Shown here: positions 9,531 through 19,490 of the stretch, in pieces | Layout: the number at the start of each line of letters is the position of its first letter | Position numbering within the stretch: the first letter of the stretch is position 1 | Assembly (NCBI GenBank): GCA_036365455.1 | Contig: JAWQUS010000022.1 | Location: forward strand, 9,238,001-9,302,000 | DNA length: 64,000 bases | Source: Macrosoma leucophasiata | Taxonomy: Eukaryota; Arthropoda; Insecta; Lepidoptera; Hedylidae | Reading direction: 5' to 3' | Made by a program: the position numbers and the translations under genes | Notes under the pieces: model-generated | Databases searched by the model: none | The model's input: only the letters and a program-made list of their open reading frames with translations | What the model was told of the DNA's origin: nothing

Positions 9531-9935
9531 CTTTTTTTATGTAATGAAGTAGCAAGCAAGCATACAATTCGCATTGGCACATGGTAAGGGAATATTGTGG
9601 TTTATAGATATCTACATGAAAACCAGAGATTCCAATTTATTTTTAATTTAATCAAAGCGGCAAACTACCGTGCAGTTCCCATTGATGTTAAGTGATGACT
9701 GCAGCCTATAGACACCCACACAATGACCAGAGGTCAAAATGAAGATGCGCTGCCACTCCTGAGGCATTAGGTGTTATGCCTCTGTGCCGGAAATAACAGA
9801 GCCGTACAATATAGATGCGTTACCACTCCTGAGTGAGTAATTAATTGTGATTCTGAGCCGTAAATGAAAGAGCCGTACATTACCACCCGTCCGGAGTAGT
9901 CCGGACTGTACACTACTATAGGTAATGTAAATCTC
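9531..9935 (-). mobile_element. SINE-A copies, two or three in tandem
   Basis: Poly(A)-end motifs at 9531 and 9650, bodies to GAGCCGTACAAT (9812), then a second CACTCCTGAG-to-GGAGTAGTCCGG segment, heavily diverged. Confidence 0.7.
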
Positions 9936-9991
9936 CTTTGAATTATTTATAAAACGAAATCCACATGGGCGAAGCCGCGGGCAAGTGCTAG
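9936..9991 (+). mobile_element. Helitron-like 3' end
   Basis: GCGAAGCCGCGGGCAAGTGCTAG followed by T. Start not defined. Confidence 0.5.
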
Positions 9992-10016
9992 TCATAACGT
10001 AAAAAAGTATTCAATA

Positions 10017-10190
10017 CTAGCTGTGCCCGCAACTCTGTTTGCGTGGAATAGTGGCTTTGGGACTTTAGGCAGCGCTATTGGTTAATTTTGGATCATAAAC
10101 ACTTTCGGGTAGCTAAAAAAAACTATTTTGCAGTAATGCTTCTCTGTACCCGATATTAGACGTATGGATGGCCATCGGGAATAAAAGCAC
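10017..10190 (-). mobile_element. Helitron-like element, 3' end at left
   Basis: CTAGCTGTGCCCGCAACTCTG is the reverse of a CTAG-type Helitron end. The right boundary is uncertain. Confidence 0.45.
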
Positions 10191-10436
10191 ACAAGCTGCT
10201 AGGACTGCGAAAAAGTGCGAATTATGCGTTTAAACGCGCATCCATCTTATGCTGAACCGTATTTTCGAAAAGGCCGTTATAAACTTCTATGCATAATATT
10301 TTTTTATAGAAAACTTTTATAAAGTTTCAGTCAATTTGTAAAGATAAAAGATAGATCTATGCATAATATAAGCACTCCGTAAGAGCCGGCAGAAGAGACA
10401 AATTGAATATTAACGTGTGCATTTCTACCCATTAAT

Positions 10437-10865
10437 GCCACCAACACCACCACCACCATCATCACCACCATCACCACCACTGTCATCACTACCACCTCCA
10501 CAACCGCCACCACTACAATCGCCACCAACGCCACCAACGCCATCACCATCACCAAACACTTACGCCACCAATGCCACCACTGATACAAACACCACCAAAA
10601 CCACCACCACCACCACAACCAATGCCACCAACGCCTCAAAACTACCAACAACACCACCAACATCACCAAAGCCACCAATGCCTCTATCGCCCGTAAAACC
10701 ACCGCCAGCATCACTAACGCCACCAACACCTCCACCAGAGTCATTAACAACACCTATGCCACTAATGACACCAACGCCACCACCACCACCACCACCACTA
10801 CCGACACCACCAATGCCACTAACACCACTAACGTCACCACCACCACAACCATCACCATCATCATA
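10437..10865. repeat. CCA/CCN-type trinucleotide minisatellite
   Basis: About 430 bp of imperfect CCA repeats. Open frames on both strands (Pro/Thr-rich, Gly/Val-rich) are produced by the repeat. The flank TTGAATATTAA...TGCATTT recurs at the arrays at 56786 and (inverted) 44284. Confidence 0.9.
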
Positions 10866-10949
10866 ATTACATCCGAAAGACGTCCATCCGTCTCCACTGG
10901 ACAAAGCCTTTCCCGAAGATGCTCCTGAAATTGTTGTGCGTCTTAAGGA

Positions 10950-11040
10950 AAGAATACGCCATAATTGCCACGCTTGGCATGCTGAATGGTGATCATAGCG
11001 GCGATTTTTTTATGCCGGGACGCTGCTATGCGGTATGCTT
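10950..11040 (+). repeat. Interspersed repeat P
   Basis: Block AATTGCCACGCTTGGCATGC ... GGGACGCTGCTATGC. Relatives at 17550-17615, 23255-23365 and 25478-25570. Class unknown. Confidence 0.45.
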
Positions 11041-11055
11041 TATGTTACTAACAGA

Positions 11056-11469
11056 GAAAAAACCGGCCAAGTGCGAGTCGAACTCGTGCACGAAGGGGTC
11101 CGTACAAAAAATGGCATAAAAATTTCGATTGTTGGAAGGTAATATACAACACAACACCTAAAAATTCTGTGAAAATTATAAGCTATATAATTATAATACT
11201 TGCTACCCTTATTCATATCGAGCAAAAATATGCGAAAAAAAACACGTTTAATGTATGCTCCCTTGGACCTCTTAATATTTTCACTTTCTTATTTTTAGTA
11301 TCATAGCGGTAACAGAAATACATTATTTGTGAAATTTCAGCTTTCTAGCTATCACTGTTTATGAGATACAGCCTGGTGACAGACAGACGGATAGACGGAC
11401 AGACAGGCAGACAGCAGAGGATGAGTAATAGGGTCCGTTTTTACCTCTTAGATACGAAACCCTAAAAAA
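11056..11469. mobile_element. Family F element
   Basis: Starts AAAAACCGGCCAAGTGCGAG and ends with TCCGTTTTTACC...GAAACCCTAAAAA. Contains the GATACAGCCTGGTGACAGAC block and CAGA/CGGA tetranucleotides. Highly similar to 57345-57695. Class unresolved. Confidence 0.65.
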
Positions 11470-11524
11470 GATAGAAGATACATTCAGAATAGTTTAAAAA
11501 TATTCGATATGATTCTTTAAATTG

Positions 11525-11811
11525 TCGTTATTTTTTTATTTCTTAACCGATTGTCATGAAACAAACAGTAAATGTGAAGTGAAACTTACCACAATATATT
11601 AGTGAAAATTGAAATCGTAATCGGACCAGTAGATTTTGTGTGATGCTTGAACAGACAGACAGACAGACATACAGACAGACAGACAGACAAAAAATTTTCT
11701 AATCACATGTTTGTGTTCGGTGTCAATCTAGTAACATCCCCCTGGTATTTATTTTTTCAATATTTTCAATGTACAGAATTGACACTTCTACAGTTTTATT
11801 AAAAGTATAGA
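11525..11811 (-). mobile_element. Helitron-like element with CAGA tract
   Basis: The right end read on the minus strand begins TCTATACTTTTAATAAAACT; a (CAGA)n tract lies at 11650-11690. The left CTAG end is not visible. Confidence 0.5.
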
Positions 11812-12027
11812 TAGATATAGATGGTGTTGAATTTGAAAGCGCCTGTGTAAGTGCTTGGTATCAATCTATAGCATAGCTTGTTTTTACAACTGAGTACAGT
11901 AAGACAAACAGACTTCAGTGTATGTAAATATTTACATTATAACGTCTACACGCGACGAGAGAAGTCAGGTAACCTATATTTATCTTGTATGGTTCCGTAC
12001 ATTTCAATTGAGTTACAAAAATATTAC

Positions 12028-12219
12028 CAAGGCTGACCTACCATGACCAAATAGATCGAGTACTGATGGTGGGGTCAAAAGTCTTAGGAATCGGCGTGCA
12101 TGTATGAAGAGAATGATGAAGGTAGATGAGGCACGGGAGGTGCGTCAGGACCGGGGTATCTGGCGCTCCACACTCTCTGCCCACCCTGTTAGGGACCAAG
12201 CGTGAAGATACATACATAT
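12028..12219 (+). mobile_element. LINE-E, 5'-truncated, with 11-bp target duplication
   Basis: Begins in the GRPRLTY region of the ORF2 C-terminus and ends with the ATACAT tail. The perfect direct repeat AAAAATATTAC (12017-12027, 12220-12230) flanks it. A small deletion follows the ATCGAGT codons. Confidence 0.85.
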
Positions 12220-12251
12220 AAAAATATTACTCAAGACATTAAAATCGAACG

Positions 12252-12381
12252 AAAATGAAAAAAGGCATGCTCCGATGGTTCGGGCATATAGAAAGAATGT
12301 CGAATGAGCGAATGACTAAACAGATATACAATGCGAATTTGGATGGTTGCAGAGGCCCAGGAAGACCAAGACTGACCTACC
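12252..12381 (+). mobile_element. LINE-E internal fragment
   Basis: Encodes MKKGMLRWFGHIERMSNERM to GRPRLTY, exactly the part missing from the copy just upstream, then jumps into SINE-A. Confidence 0.75.
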
Positions 12382-12590
12382 AGTCTATTGACACCCACAC
12401 TAACACCAAGGTCAAAATGCAGATGCGTTACCACTCTTGAGGCCTAAGGTGTTATGCCTCTGTGCCGGAAATAACAGGTCCGTACATTACCATCTAACCC
12501 AAACACAATAGCGCTGAACATTTAGCGGCAGATAAATTGGGTAATGCGGTGGTCCCTATGACCTCAAACTACTACACTGGAACTCTACCA
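12382..12590 (-). mobile_element. SINE-A2 copy
   Basis: Poly(A) end replaced by the LINE-E junction. Head ends TGGAACTCTACCAGTG. Confidence 0.75.
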
Positions 12591-12874
12591 GTGCAATATA
12601 GATCAAGATATAAACTATAATGATAAAATCTAAGAATAACCCAAAAAAATTGACAGTTCAGGCTGAATAATCTCATATCATGACGGATCCCTAAAAAAAG
12701 TAAACAGTGGCGGGAAACTAGCGGAAGCCATTGTTTATGTCGACAAATTAATATGTCGGTTCTCTCAGACTGTTTTTGGGAGTTAACAAAGATATGTTAC
12801 TGTCTTGTCTTTGTACCTACTTGATGAATGAAAATGAAGATGAGTGATTTTCCACAATGTTGCATTTTAATAAA

Positions 12875-13194
12875 TCTACACAAATAAATTAAACTTGGAG
12901 TGTCTGTTTGTAATATTAAAATAACCGCTTTTTACTAAATGCATATGTATGTATACACGGTACATATACCAAAACAACATTTTTTTACTATTTTTGTCTG
13001 TCTGTCTGTCTGTTTGGCGGGGCTAATCTTGGGAACGGCTGCACCGATTTTGACGGGACTTTCACTGGCAGATAGCTGATGTAATAAGAAGTAACTTAGG
13101 CTATTTTTATACTAGCTGCGCCCACGACTTCGTCCGGGTAGATACTGAAAAATCATATTTTTTCTCACGTGGACGAAGTCGCGGGCACAGCTAG
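12875..13194 (+). mobile_element. Helitron-like element, Hel-2 group
   Basis: TC start (TCTACACAAATAAATT) and end GCGGGCACAGCTAG followed by T. The last 85 bp contain CTAGCTGCGCCCACGACTTC facing GAAGTCGCGGGCACAGCTAG, a long terminal hairpin. Near-identical sister at 61880. Confidence 0.75.
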
Positions 13195-13973
13195 TAATCC
13201 TTATAAATCAAATCGATCATGGGATCTAATTTAAAAATACAAGATTTTGTTGCGTTATTTGATTTTTTCATTTCTTCTTTAAATTAACTTGATTTCAAAA
13301 GAATAACTATTCGCGGTAACAACTAAATACACACTATAACATAGTACTAATGATGCCAAAAATTCACCTTTAACGGTCAGCTCACGAGAAAAATATGACT
13401 GATTCGATTTGAATTGTTCATTGGCGGTCACTCGGTTTAAAAAAAAAAACTTTTTAAAGAAAGTGATTTTTTTTTCACAATATTTTTTTCAAAGTGTATT
13501 TTTTATTGGTATCATTTATATATTATAATATTTTCCAAATGTATAATACATACCCTAGTTGACATACAATATAAATGTAAAAGTTTGTTTATCTCACCAC
13601 ATAGGTATTTATACTATTATCCTTACTATAAATCCTACAATATTGCAACTTTGTGATTCATTTGCAATAACTTGATCATTGCATTGAAACCTGGTTTTTA
13701 ATACGTGTACATTATTACAGTAGAGGAAACAAGATAAATATCAAGTCGTGGTATGACGCATCATGTAGACGCGTAGGCAGAATACTATAACATCCGTTGC
13801 CCTTTTGTCCGTGAATACATTCTCATTTCAAAATAATTAGTTCTGAATTCAAATTGGGGCTTTGTTGATGTGTTTGTAATGGCGTGTACAGTTCATTTGA
13901 AGACTGGACGATTTCACTTGAACTAAAAGTTTTGTATTGATGGTATGTCAATTAAAATGTAATATAGGTTATA
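13195..13973. other. AT-rich sequence, nothing recognised
   Basis: Homopolymer runs and no convincing coding frame or known repeat. Confidence 0.5.
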
Positions 13974-14132
13974 TCTATAATATAAAAATAAGTCGGGTTT
14001 TCCTTCCTGACGCTATAATTCCAGAAAGCATGAACCGATTTCCACGGTTTTGCTTTCATTGGAAAGGTCTCGGGCTCCGTGAGGTTTATAGCAAAGAAAA
14101 TTCAGGAAAAATTAAACGCGGGCAACAGCTAG
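13974..14132 (+). mobile_element. Helitron-like element
   Basis: TCTATAATATAAAAATAAGT start and ACGCGGGCAACAGCTAG end followed by T, 159 bp. Confidence 0.6.
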
Positions 14133-14657
14133 TTTATTATAATAATGTTACTCTGTCCTTTATATAAAAATCTTCGTACGTCTGTTGTATCGAGGACCGG
14201 GTCATATATTTAAAATAAGTGAGTACTGTTTTTGTTTTCTCTTTTTTTAATGTCAAGTTCAAGTAGGTATGTGATCAATGGTTGTCCAAATAAATATTCT
14301 TTTCTTTCCTACTTTCTTCTTTCTAGGTGATACGGAAATAGGTCGGCAGTAAATAATTAATAGTTTTTTTATACACGTGTACGCCTGGGTAAGTTACATG
14401 TATATATATATACAATATTTTCAAAAATTTGAATAAATACAAAACGTTTTTTTTACAAAAAATATTATTATATCGACTTTAAAACCAAACCATCGCATCA
14501 TTAGAAAGTGAAAAATATCAAAATACAGATTCAGTCCAGAGAGTAATACACCCCTCTCATCTGTAACAGTTGCGGAACCGGGGATTGATCCCAGGACATT
14601 TTCAAAAAAATTCAAAATAAAACACTCATTCACAAGGAAAAGAAGTAAAAAACTCAC
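14133..14657 (-). other. Likely first intron of the signal-peptide gene
   Basis: Follows the donor at 14657 on the minus strand. Low complexity (TA)n at 14398-14412 and a B-box-like GGATTGATCCC. No exon 2 recognised, so the intron probably extends further left. Confidence 0.4.
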
Positions 14658-14709
14658 CTTTGACAACAGCAGCCATGGCGAGCACGAAAAGCGCGGGAAA
14701 CACGGCCAT
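14658..14709 (-). CDS. First coding exon of a secreted-protein gene
   Basis: Reads ATG then MAVFPALFVLAMAAVVK (17 codons plus one base) and meets a consensus donor G|GTGAGT, giving a phase 1 intron. The peptide is a compact signal sequence: short N-region, hydrophobic core FPALFVLAMAAVV, a lysine at its end. The start ATG is the first in the predicted transcript, with a leader of only about 26 nt from an arthropod-type initiator. Short leaders and a signal-peptide-only first exon are common in insect cuticle, chorion and other secreted-protein genes, so the family is open. The rest of the gene lies to the left and was not found. GC-rich codons contrast with the AT-rich surroundings. A chance ORF with signal-like character is the main alternative. 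Confidence 0.6.
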
Positions 14710-14732
14710 CTTGATTTTTCCGAACTAGCAAC

Positions 14733-14772
14733 ACTGAACTATATAACACTCACACCACACGAATTTTAAATA
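14733..14772 (-). promoter_or_regulatory. Candidate core promoter of the signal-peptide gene
   Basis: On the minus strand, initiator TCAGT centred at 14735, with TATTTAAAA beginning about 37 bp upstream, slightly farther than the usual 30. A second TATATA lies too close (about 8 bp). Confidence 0.4.
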
Positions 14773-15145
14773 CTGGCATAACTAGACGATCGAAAGCGGC
14801 CAACTATTTTTTGTATTCTATAAAAAAAACTGTATCCTTTTGTAACTGGTTCCCGAACTGGACACTCTTCGTCCCTTTCACTCGCGCCGCTTAAGCTGTT
14901 GTCTCTTTCTATCTGTAACAAAAAACGCAAACTATGTAGGGATGGGTTTTTTTTTTGTTTACAGGCAAGGTGTTCTGAGTGTTGTTTGGGATTACGTAAT
15001 TTGAAACGTCCAGGTAAATGTGTATCTATAAAGAACCCAAGGATTGCTTTAAAAACCGAGGTCATGGTAATTTGGTTAACTTTTTTAGGGTTCCGCCTAC
15101 TTTAAAATAAGGAACGCTTATCGCACTATATGTATACTTCTGTTG
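14773..15145. other. Upstream region of the signal-peptide gene
   Basis: Mostly unique. 15082-15122 is a family F end fragment (TTTTTTAGGGTTCCGCC). No other feature seen. Confidence 0.4.
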
Positions 15146-15472
15146 ACTGCCTCGTTAGCTCAGTGGTCGCAATCGCGATGGTGAAGCCTGAGGTCCCGGG
15201 TTCGATCCCCCGGTCGGGAACATTTGTTATTAGGTTTTTTCTATAAGGAAATTCCTAGTAATAGCCCGGAGTCTGGTACCGGTGCCTCGGAGAGCACGTA
15301 AAGCCGTCGGTCCTGCGCCCGATCTCTCGCCGGTCGTGTCGGATTGCCGTCTCATCGGGCTATGAGAGTGAAGGTGGAGTGAAGGAATACGGAGTGCACC
15401 TGTATTTGCGCATACACTTGTGCACTATAATATCTCCCGCGCAGTTGGCTAGTCTCCGTTGCGATTGGCTGC
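15146..15472 (+). mobile_element. SINE-E, tRNA-derived
   Basis: tRNA-like head: A-box TAGCTCAGTGG, B-box GGTTCGATCCC, then GCCCGGAGTCTGG, GAGAGCACGTAAAGCCGTCG and TGTCGGATTGCCGTCTCATC blocks. This closely follows a widespread lepidopteran tRNA SINE known to me. Its own 3' end is missing; at GATTGGCTGC it switches to the SINE-A tail. Confidence 0.8.
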
Positions 15473-15508
15473 AAACTTGTTTGCCATTTCCATTACATAA
15501 AAAAAAAA
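15471..15508 (+). mobile_element. SINE-A tail fused to SINE-E
   Basis: GCAAACTTGTTTGCCATTTCC ATTACAT and poly(A), seamlessly following SINE-E. Confidence 0.75.
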
Positions 15509-15668
15509 TCCCTGAAAATAAGGATTTTTTTCATATTTATAGAATTATTGATCAACAGCAGAGTACATTTAATGTAATTACTTATTTCATCAATAAGCAA
15601 GATCTGGATAACCTAAGATCAAGAAGCCTAAAGTCAAATGATTATTTAATTTTTTTCTAAATTGACTC

Positions 15669-15951
15669 TTTTTTTTTATGTAATGGAAATGGCAAACAAG
15701 TTTGCAGTTCACATTGATGTTAAGTGATGACTGCAGCCTATAGACACTTACACAAAGACCAAGGTCAAAATGCAGAGGCGTTACCACTCCTGAGGCCTAA
15801 GGTGTTATGCCTCTGTGCCGGAAATTACAGGGCCGTACATTACCACCTGACCGGAACACGATAGTGAACACTACCATTTATCGTCAAGTATATTAATGCG
15901 GTGGTGCCTACGCCCGCGTGGTCCGTCACTGGAGCTCTACCACCAGTAAAA
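15669..15951 (-). mobile_element. SINE-A, full length
   Basis: Poly(A) at left, full body, head ACCAGTAAAA at right. A good reference copy. Target duplication not evident. Confidence 0.9.
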
Positions 15952-16179
15952 CTCTCTGATGTGTTATTGCGAAAAAATTAATTTAGGTATTAAGTGTACA
16001 GCGATATCATATCGACATATTTAATAAACTGCAAAGTCTATCGTACCGCTTGTTTTTTTTTATTTGTGTTGGAGGCGTTTTCACGTCATGTGTCAATATG
16101 TGATTAAGTGAAAGTATGGTAAATTGACTTCAGCTGACTGTGACCATGGGGAGTGTCTTGTCCAGTACTTAAGTACATA
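15952..16179. other. Unassigned with unit D scrap
   Basis: AATAAACTGCAAAGTCTATC (about 16023) matches unit D body. Confidence 0.4.
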
Positions 16180-16360
16180 CTAGCGGGTCGCCCCGGCTTC
16201 GCACAAGTGCAAGGAATGTAATATAGCCTATGTCGCTAAGGAAACATGCAACTTTCTAATGGTGAAAGAATTTTTGAAATCGGTTTAGTAGTTTTAGTGT
16301 AAAAACGTTACAAACATACATACAAAAACACATGTTTCCTCTTTATAATATTACCATAGA
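16180..16360 (-). mobile_element. Helitron-like element
   Basis: CTAGCGGGTCGCCCCGGCTTC at left and, read on the minus strand, TCTATGGTAATATTATAAAG at right; 181 bp. Confidence 0.7.
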
Positions 16361-16429
16361 TAGGCAGAGAACAGTTTTGATTTTTTTCCTTGAATCTACT
16401 TCATCTTTCAATATTTTAATTTTATACGG

Positions 16430-16484
16430 AACCCTCTGTGCGCGTGTTCCTTAACACGCGCTTGCCCGGTTGTTTTTTAATTTA
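16430..16484 (-). mobile_element. Family F end fragment
   Basis: ACGGAACCCTCTGTGCGCG ... CGCTTGCCCGGTTGTTTT. Confidence 0.5.
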
Positions 16485-16659
16485 ACGGGCAAAGGGAATC
16501 GGTTATCATTCCTTTTTATGTGAAGTATCATTTATCTTTTACTATTAAAGACGCCGTTTGGTCTGATCATTTTAATATTTAACAACCATCTTATATACTA
16601 TCCATATTATAAAATTAAATAACCTGACTGATTCATTTTAATCGAGCCCAATTTTAGGC

Positions 16660-16744
16660 TTTTTTATGTTATGGAAATGGCAAACAAGCATGCAGATCAC
16701 ATTTATGTTAAGTGATGACTGCAGCCTATGAGACACTTACACAA
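16660..16744 (-). mobile_element. SINE-A fragment
   Basis: Poly(A) end and first 70 bp of the reverse body. Confidence 0.8.
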
Positions 16745-17127
16745 TAGGATTCTAAAACATTTCATCCGTGCCAAGCCATGACGAATCGCTAACTCAAAAT
16801 AAATCAACTACGTAGTAACAATACAGTACAGCTCGCGTGCGAACTTCGAGATTATGCGCAACTTCGAAGTTTTATCGATACAATTTCATGCGCCACCCGG
16901 TGTTGCCATTTCTTTCCCCAACTTTATTGTTTTGTACTTTTTTTTTTCAACTTTTACGAATACATTAGAAGTATGAATTGTTTAAGAACAATCTTGGGTA
17001 TTGTTCTATATTTTGTTTTGTTTTTTTAAGCGTTATAGCTTGATTCGATGGGTTTTTGTGAAGTCGGTGTACTTAATTGATGGGTAAATTTTCTTAAATT
17101 AATAATTGTAGGTATGTATTCTTAGGT
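16745..17127. other. Unassigned sequence
   Basis: A more GC-rich patch at 16770-16900, then T-rich. No coding or repeat signal recognised. Confidence 0.4.
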
Positions 17128-17335
17128 TTTACCTACAGAACATTCATTCTGTCAGGTAGTAATGTATGATCCATCAATTTCCGTCTATAAGCCATAGGAG
17201 CTTGACCTCAGGACCTCAACGAATCTAAACTGCATTCTTGTTTGTTCATCACATAACAAAAATATAGATGTGAATAAAGTCACGAGAAACAACAAGTATT
17301 TCATAAAAACGTAACTTCACGCCTGTGATTCACGA
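17128..17335. repeat. Local duplication, copy 1
   Basis: Nearly identical to 19027-19232 across a decayed SINE-A part, unique sequence (AAAATATAGATGTGAATAAAG) and the end of a SINE-B. Confidence 0.8.
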
Positions 17336-17359
17336 GGTTTTCCCACGCTACACAAATTG

Positions 17360-17490
17360 AAAGCGGGTTGGCCACTAACCCATATCTTTGGAGCAGCGTG
17401 GTGGAGTAAGCTCCAGGCCTACTCCCAAGACGGGGAGAGACTCGTGCCCAGCAGTGGGACGTATCAAGGGTTGCCATTACTGTACATATT
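17360..17490 (+). mobile_element. 5S-SINE 3' part
   Basis: GCGGGTTGGCCACTAACCC ... GTGCCCAGCAGTGGGACGTA. Contains a small internal deletion. Confidence 0.75.
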
Positions 17491-17549
17491 CATTATACTA
17501 ATTGAAATAAAACTATTTTTGCAGATTGCAATGGGACGGTAGTAAATGC

Positions 17550-17615
17550 AATAATAGGATGGGCAATCGTCAATCCGCATGCCAAGCGTGGCGATTCTGG
17601 CATATCACCTTTATG
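17550..17615 (-). repeat. Interspersed repeat P
   Basis: Reverse of the CGCCACGCTTGGCATGCGG block. Confidence 0.4.
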
Positions 17616-17729
17616 GAGAGACTTTAGTCCAGAAATAGATGTCTTTGCTGCTTAAGTGAAACGAAAAATTTACAAAAAAAATGCTATAAAAAACTACTTA
17701 ATAATAAATAATAACATTTCCCTGGTGGT

Positions 17730-17970
17730 TGCCGCTAAATGGTAGTTCAGCACTATCGTGTTCCGGTCAGGTGGTAATGTACGGCCCTGTAATTTCCGGC
17801 ACAGAGGCATAATACCTTAGGCCTCAGAAGTGGTAACGCATCTGCATTTTAACCTCTGGTCTTTGTGTGGGTGTCTGTAGGCTGCAGTCATCACTTAACA
17901 TCAATGTGAATGGAAGTGGCAAACAAGCATGCGCTTGTTTGCCACTTCCACGTTCCATTACATATAAAAA
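17730..17970 (+). mobile_element. SINE-A with hairpin in its tail
   Basis: Starts inside the head (TTGCCGCTAAATGG). The tail holds TGGAAGTGGCAAACAAGC and its exact inverse (17911-17950, 4-nt loop) before the usual end. Confidence 0.85.
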
Positions 17971-18021
17971 CATTATAATAGGTTATTATATTTTTATTTA
18001 AATAAAATTTACGAATTTTAA

Positions 18022-18390
18022 AGAAAAATGGAAAGAAAAATTTGACTTCAGGCGAGACTCGAACTCGCGGCCTACTGGGAATCTAGTCCAGCCGCTCTTC
18101 CAATTGAGCTACTGAAGTCCTGCCCGATTTGTCAAATCTTTCTTTCACATTTATTGCATTGCTTTATGGTAGCAGCAGCGCCATCTATTGCCAACTATGC
18201 TAGTTAGGCAACCGATATAATAGACTTTGCAGTTTATTGAATATCGTAAAGAAGTCGCTTTTACCCTTAATAATTGTTTTATTTGACTTCAGGCGAAAAG
18301 CCTCGCCTGAAGTCAAATTTTTCTTTCCATTTTTCTTTAAAATAAAATATATTTGACAAGCATGTGTTAATGCGAAATAATATAAAACAA
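18022..18390. mobile_element. Unit D, reverse copy plus forward arm
   Basis: The reverse tRNA-like sequence is at 18045-18118, body to 18280. Then a collapsed tRNA-like hairpin (18281-18318: 16-bp stem, 6-nt loop) leads into a forward arm ending AATATAAAACAATT. Confidence 0.75.
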
Positions 18391-18392
18391 TT

Positions 18393-18503
18393 AAAATTTC
18401 GAAGACAAAGAAGGAGTATTGTTGTGTCCTTGCACTCGCTCCGATTCCGCAGTTAGGTTATTTCGGTCGACGGATGCTCCTGCGCCGATGTACAGTCAAC
18501 ATA
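18393..18503. repeat. 110-bp direct repeat, copy 1
   Basis: AAAATTTCGAAGACAAAGAAGG ... GGTCGACGGATGCTCC recurs at 18821-18930 with few differences. Confidence 0.8.
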
Positions 18504-18820
18504 TTCAATTTTTAATAGAACGAAAAAAAAAACTTAAAACAAATCATTTTTTACAAAAAAAAAAAATTTTTTTTTTCATGTTCTACATATTTAAAATATA
18601 AAACCATTCCTATATTTTTTTAACTAGGTATTTTTGCAATAATTTTAATTTTAAAAATGAATACAATTTTGGTTTTTTTTTTATAATTGGAATATTAATC
18701 CGTCAGAAATTTCGGGGATTCCCTTCGCCGCTCTTTTTTAAAACATATATTCTGTATTTCAAATTAATCCACACCAAATCATTATGACAATTTAACGGGT
18801 ACATATAATTTCTATTTATA
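18504..18820. other. T-rich spacer between direct repeats
   Basis: A- and T-runs. No LTR-internal motif (primer-binding site, polypurine tract) recognised. Confidence 0.5.
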
Positions 18821-18930
18821 TAAAATTTCGAAGACAAAGAAGGGAGTATTAGTGTGTCCTTGTAATCGCTCTGATTCCGCAGTTAGGTTATTTTGGTCGA
18901 CGGATGCTCCTGCGCCGACGTACCGTCAGC
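18821..18930. repeat. 110-bp direct repeat, copy 2
   Basis: See copy 1. The pair could be a tandem duplication or two insertions of one small repeat. Confidence 0.8.
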
Positions 18931-19026
18931 ATGAACAATTTAAATTAAAATTTTTTTTTTTAAAATTCCAGTTTATATTTCAACTTCCACCGGCACAGAG
19001 TCGAAGCGAAGTGACGCGTGTCTTTC

Positions 19027-19232
19027 TTTTACCTACAGAACATTCATTCTGTCAGGTAGTAATGTATGATCCATCAATTTCCGTCTATAAGCCATAGGAG
19101 CTTGACCTCAGGAGTGGCAACGAATCTAAACTGCATTCTTGTTTGTTCATAACATAACAAAAATATAGATGTGAATAAAGTCACGAGAAACAACAAGTAT
19201 TTCATAAAAACGTAACTTCACGTCTGTGATCC
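19027..19232. repeat. Local duplication, copy 2
   Basis: Differs from copy 1 at a few sites and runs on into an intact SINE-B, which copy 1 lacks. Confidence 0.8.
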
Positions 19233-19490
19233 CCGAAGGGGTGGGTAGGCAGAGGTAAATACATTCAATCATACATGCAAACACCCACGATTCGCCTTTC
19301 GCTGTTCGATTCGTAACAGGTGGCGAAACAATTGACATCTCCGGGCACTAATGCAAACTTCGCGGTACTGGGAAACTTCCAGAAAATTGGAAAACATCGC
19401 AATAGAACCAGAGGATAAAGGATTCTACACCGTTATCTCTAATATCCCCGACCCGGGAATCGAACCCGGGAGCCTACGCTGGGGCGTAGT
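19209..19490 (-). mobile_element. SINE-B copy, head damaged
   Basis: Tail GTAACTTCACGTCTGTGATC at left; B-box CGGGAATCGAACCCGGG at right. The A-box half is lost. Confidence 0.8.

Noticed and set aside
10417..10904. Long proline/threonine-rich and glycine/valine-rich frames on both strands
   Set aside because: They are forced by the CCA repeat; all frames lack stops because the triplet repeat lacks them.
18393..18930. Small LTR retrotransposon with 110-bp LTRs
   Set aside because: No TG...CA ends, primer-binding site, polypurine tract or target duplication seen.
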